The notes under the pieces were generated by a model. It saw nothing but the letters and a program-made list of their open reading frames with translations, was not told the origin of the DNA and did no database searches. A program made the translations under genes and the position numbers. This document shows positions 6,001 to 6,752 of a stretch of 6,752 bases of DNA, one piece after another. Source of the DNA: CAZRWH01 sp964603905 (GTDB taxonomy: Bacteria; Patescibacteriota; Gracilibacteria; UBA1369; UBA12470); contig CAZRWH010000050.1 of the NCBI GenBank assembly GCA_964603905.1, forward strand, positions 1 through 6,752, written 5' to 3'. Numbering within the stretch: position 1 is the stretch's first letter; the number at the start of each line of letters is the position of its first letter.

Positions 6001-6045
6001 ACTTGCGACTTGTGACTTGCGACCCGAGACCTGCGACTCGCGACT
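6001..6045. repeat. degenerate 7-bp tandem repeat
   Basis: Six consecutive heptamers in register are ACTTGCG, ACTTGTG, ACTTGCG, ACCCGAG, ACCTGCG and ACTCGCG, followed by a partial ACT. Every unit begins with AC and ends with G, and the changes are mostly C/T transitions. A further ACTTGCG occurs at 5979-5985, out of register. The GC-rich array stands out against the A-rich spacer and fills about half of the noncoding space between the pilin-like and AI-2E genes. No function is evident. Confidence 0.75.
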
Positions 6046-6056
6046 AATAAAAAATC

Positions 6057-6752
6057 ATGAAACAAAAACTACACGGATGGTTTAAGAAATCATCAAAAAC
6101 ACTGACAGAAATAAGGAAAAAAATAGACGAACTAAGCAAAATCGAAGAATACGAAAAATCCCACAAAAAGAAAAAAGCTGCTCCAAAAAAATCGACAAAA
6201 CCAGAAAAAGTAATCGTTGACCTATCTCTAACTAGTGTCACCAAGGTAATCCTTCTGATTTTCTTGTTCTATGTCCTGGCCAACTTCATAGTCGAGATCA
6301 AGGATATACTAATCATATTATTCGTTTCGCTTCTGTTTTATGCAGCAATCGAACCAACAGTCGACAAGCTACAGGAGAAGAAGATACCTCGCCCAATCAG
6401 TGTGCTCGGTATTTATTTGGTGATAATGGGAATCGTCGCATTCTTCATTTCAAACCTCATACCGATCGTTGCTGATCAAGTACTTGAACTTGCAACAAAT
6501 GCCGGGGTAATCGTTACAAACCTAGTCGAAGGAAAATCTATTGAGACACTACCTTTCTCAGAACAATTGTTCCCATACATACAATCTGCTCTAGAGACAA
6601 TCGACCAGCAAACAGTAATCAGCAATATCCAAGGTGCCCTAGAGAAACTTGGAGAACAACTAAATAATGTCGCAGGTAACACTTTTGCAGCGCTAAAAGT
6701 TGTGTTTAACGGGCTATTTAACGCAGTTCTTGTCTTGGTAATCACTTTCTTC
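6057..6752 (+). CDS. AI-2E family transporter-like membrane protein (3' end cut by window edge)
   Basis: The frame opens at ATG 6057 and runs open for 232 codons to the window edge; family members are usually 330-400 residues. An in-frame TAA at 6048-6050 fixes this as the first possible ATG. Residues 1-54 are hydrophilic and very rich in lysine (KSHKKKKAAPKKSTKPEK, 34-51), a cytoplasmic extension longer than usual. Hydrophobic segments follow at about 62-79, 82-98 and 115-138, with the family-typical IEPTVDKLQEKKIPRPISVL (98-117) after the second. A soluble stretch at about 139-207 leads into another hydrophobic segment from about 211. This order fits the AI-2E/YdiK/PerM family (PF01594), whose members include the putative AI-2 exporter TqsA and Na+(Li+)/H+ antiporters; the substrate cannot be told from sequence. 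There is no Shine-Dalgarno, only an A-rich tract before the start. Confidence 0.87.
   Translation, partial: MKQKLHGWFKKSSKTLTEIRKKIDELSKIEEYEKSHKKKKAAPKKSTKPEKVIVDLSLTSVTKVILLIFLFYVLANFIVEIKDILIILFVSLLFYAAIEPTVDKLQEKKIPRPISVLGIYLVIMGIVAFFISNLIPIVADQVLELATNAGVIVTNLVEGKSIETLPFSEQLFPYIQSALETIDQQTVISNIQGALEKLGEQLNNVAGNTFAALKVVFNGLFNAVLVLVITFF

Noticed and set aside
5979..6045. CRISPR array
   Set aside because: The units are 7 bp, contiguous and degenerate, with no spacers and no cas genes nearby.

Overview
This window is an A+T-rich bacterial chromosomal segment, not an obvious mobile region. The best guess at the source is a Candidate Phyla Radiation (Patescibacteria) genome, perhaps on the Peregrinibacteria/Gracilibacteria side, and probably assembled from a metagenome. 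Three things point this way: a two-helix T4SS-pilin-like protein of a kind common in CPR genomes, an uncharacterised 'YDN...SDIDLVV' nucleotidyltransferase-like protein that I associate with CPR genomes, and a shortened YggS. No gene has a convincing Shine-Dalgarno sequence. The phylum call is inference. No in-frame TGA occurs in any gene, so nothing suggests a recoded UGA.

Layout: 1-444 (-) is a GatB/YqeY-domain protein cut by the left edge. 457-2577 (-) is uvrC, 12 bp upstream of it in the same direction, so uvrC-yqeY is a probable operon. 2607-3545 (+) is a nucleotidyltransferase-fold protein diverging from uvrC across 29 bp. 3538-4854 (-) is der (engA), converging on it with an 8-bp overlap. 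4932-5516 (+) is a YggS/PROSC-family PLP protein, diverging from der across a 77-bp region with a good sigma70-type promoter for der. 5525-5624 is a run of exactly 100 Ns (scaffold gap). 5625-5954 (+) is a T4SS-pilin-like membrane protein whose true 5' end may lie in the gap. 5955-6056 is a spacer with a small hairpin and a degenerate 7-bp tandem repeat. 6057-6752 (+) is the first 232 codons of an AI-2E-family membrane protein cut by the right edge.

Most genes are housekeeping: nucleotide excision repair (uvrC), ribosome assembly (der) and PLP homeostasis (yggS). The most unusual item is UvrC. Its C-terminal RNase H-like nuclease domain is interrupted by an insertion of about 145 residues carrying GNAT acetyltransferase motifs, placed between the first and second catalytic aspartates. 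The protein also ends right after the nuclease domain, without the usual C-terminal helix-hairpin-helix module. No CRISPR array, insertion sequence, tRNA or rRNA was seen.
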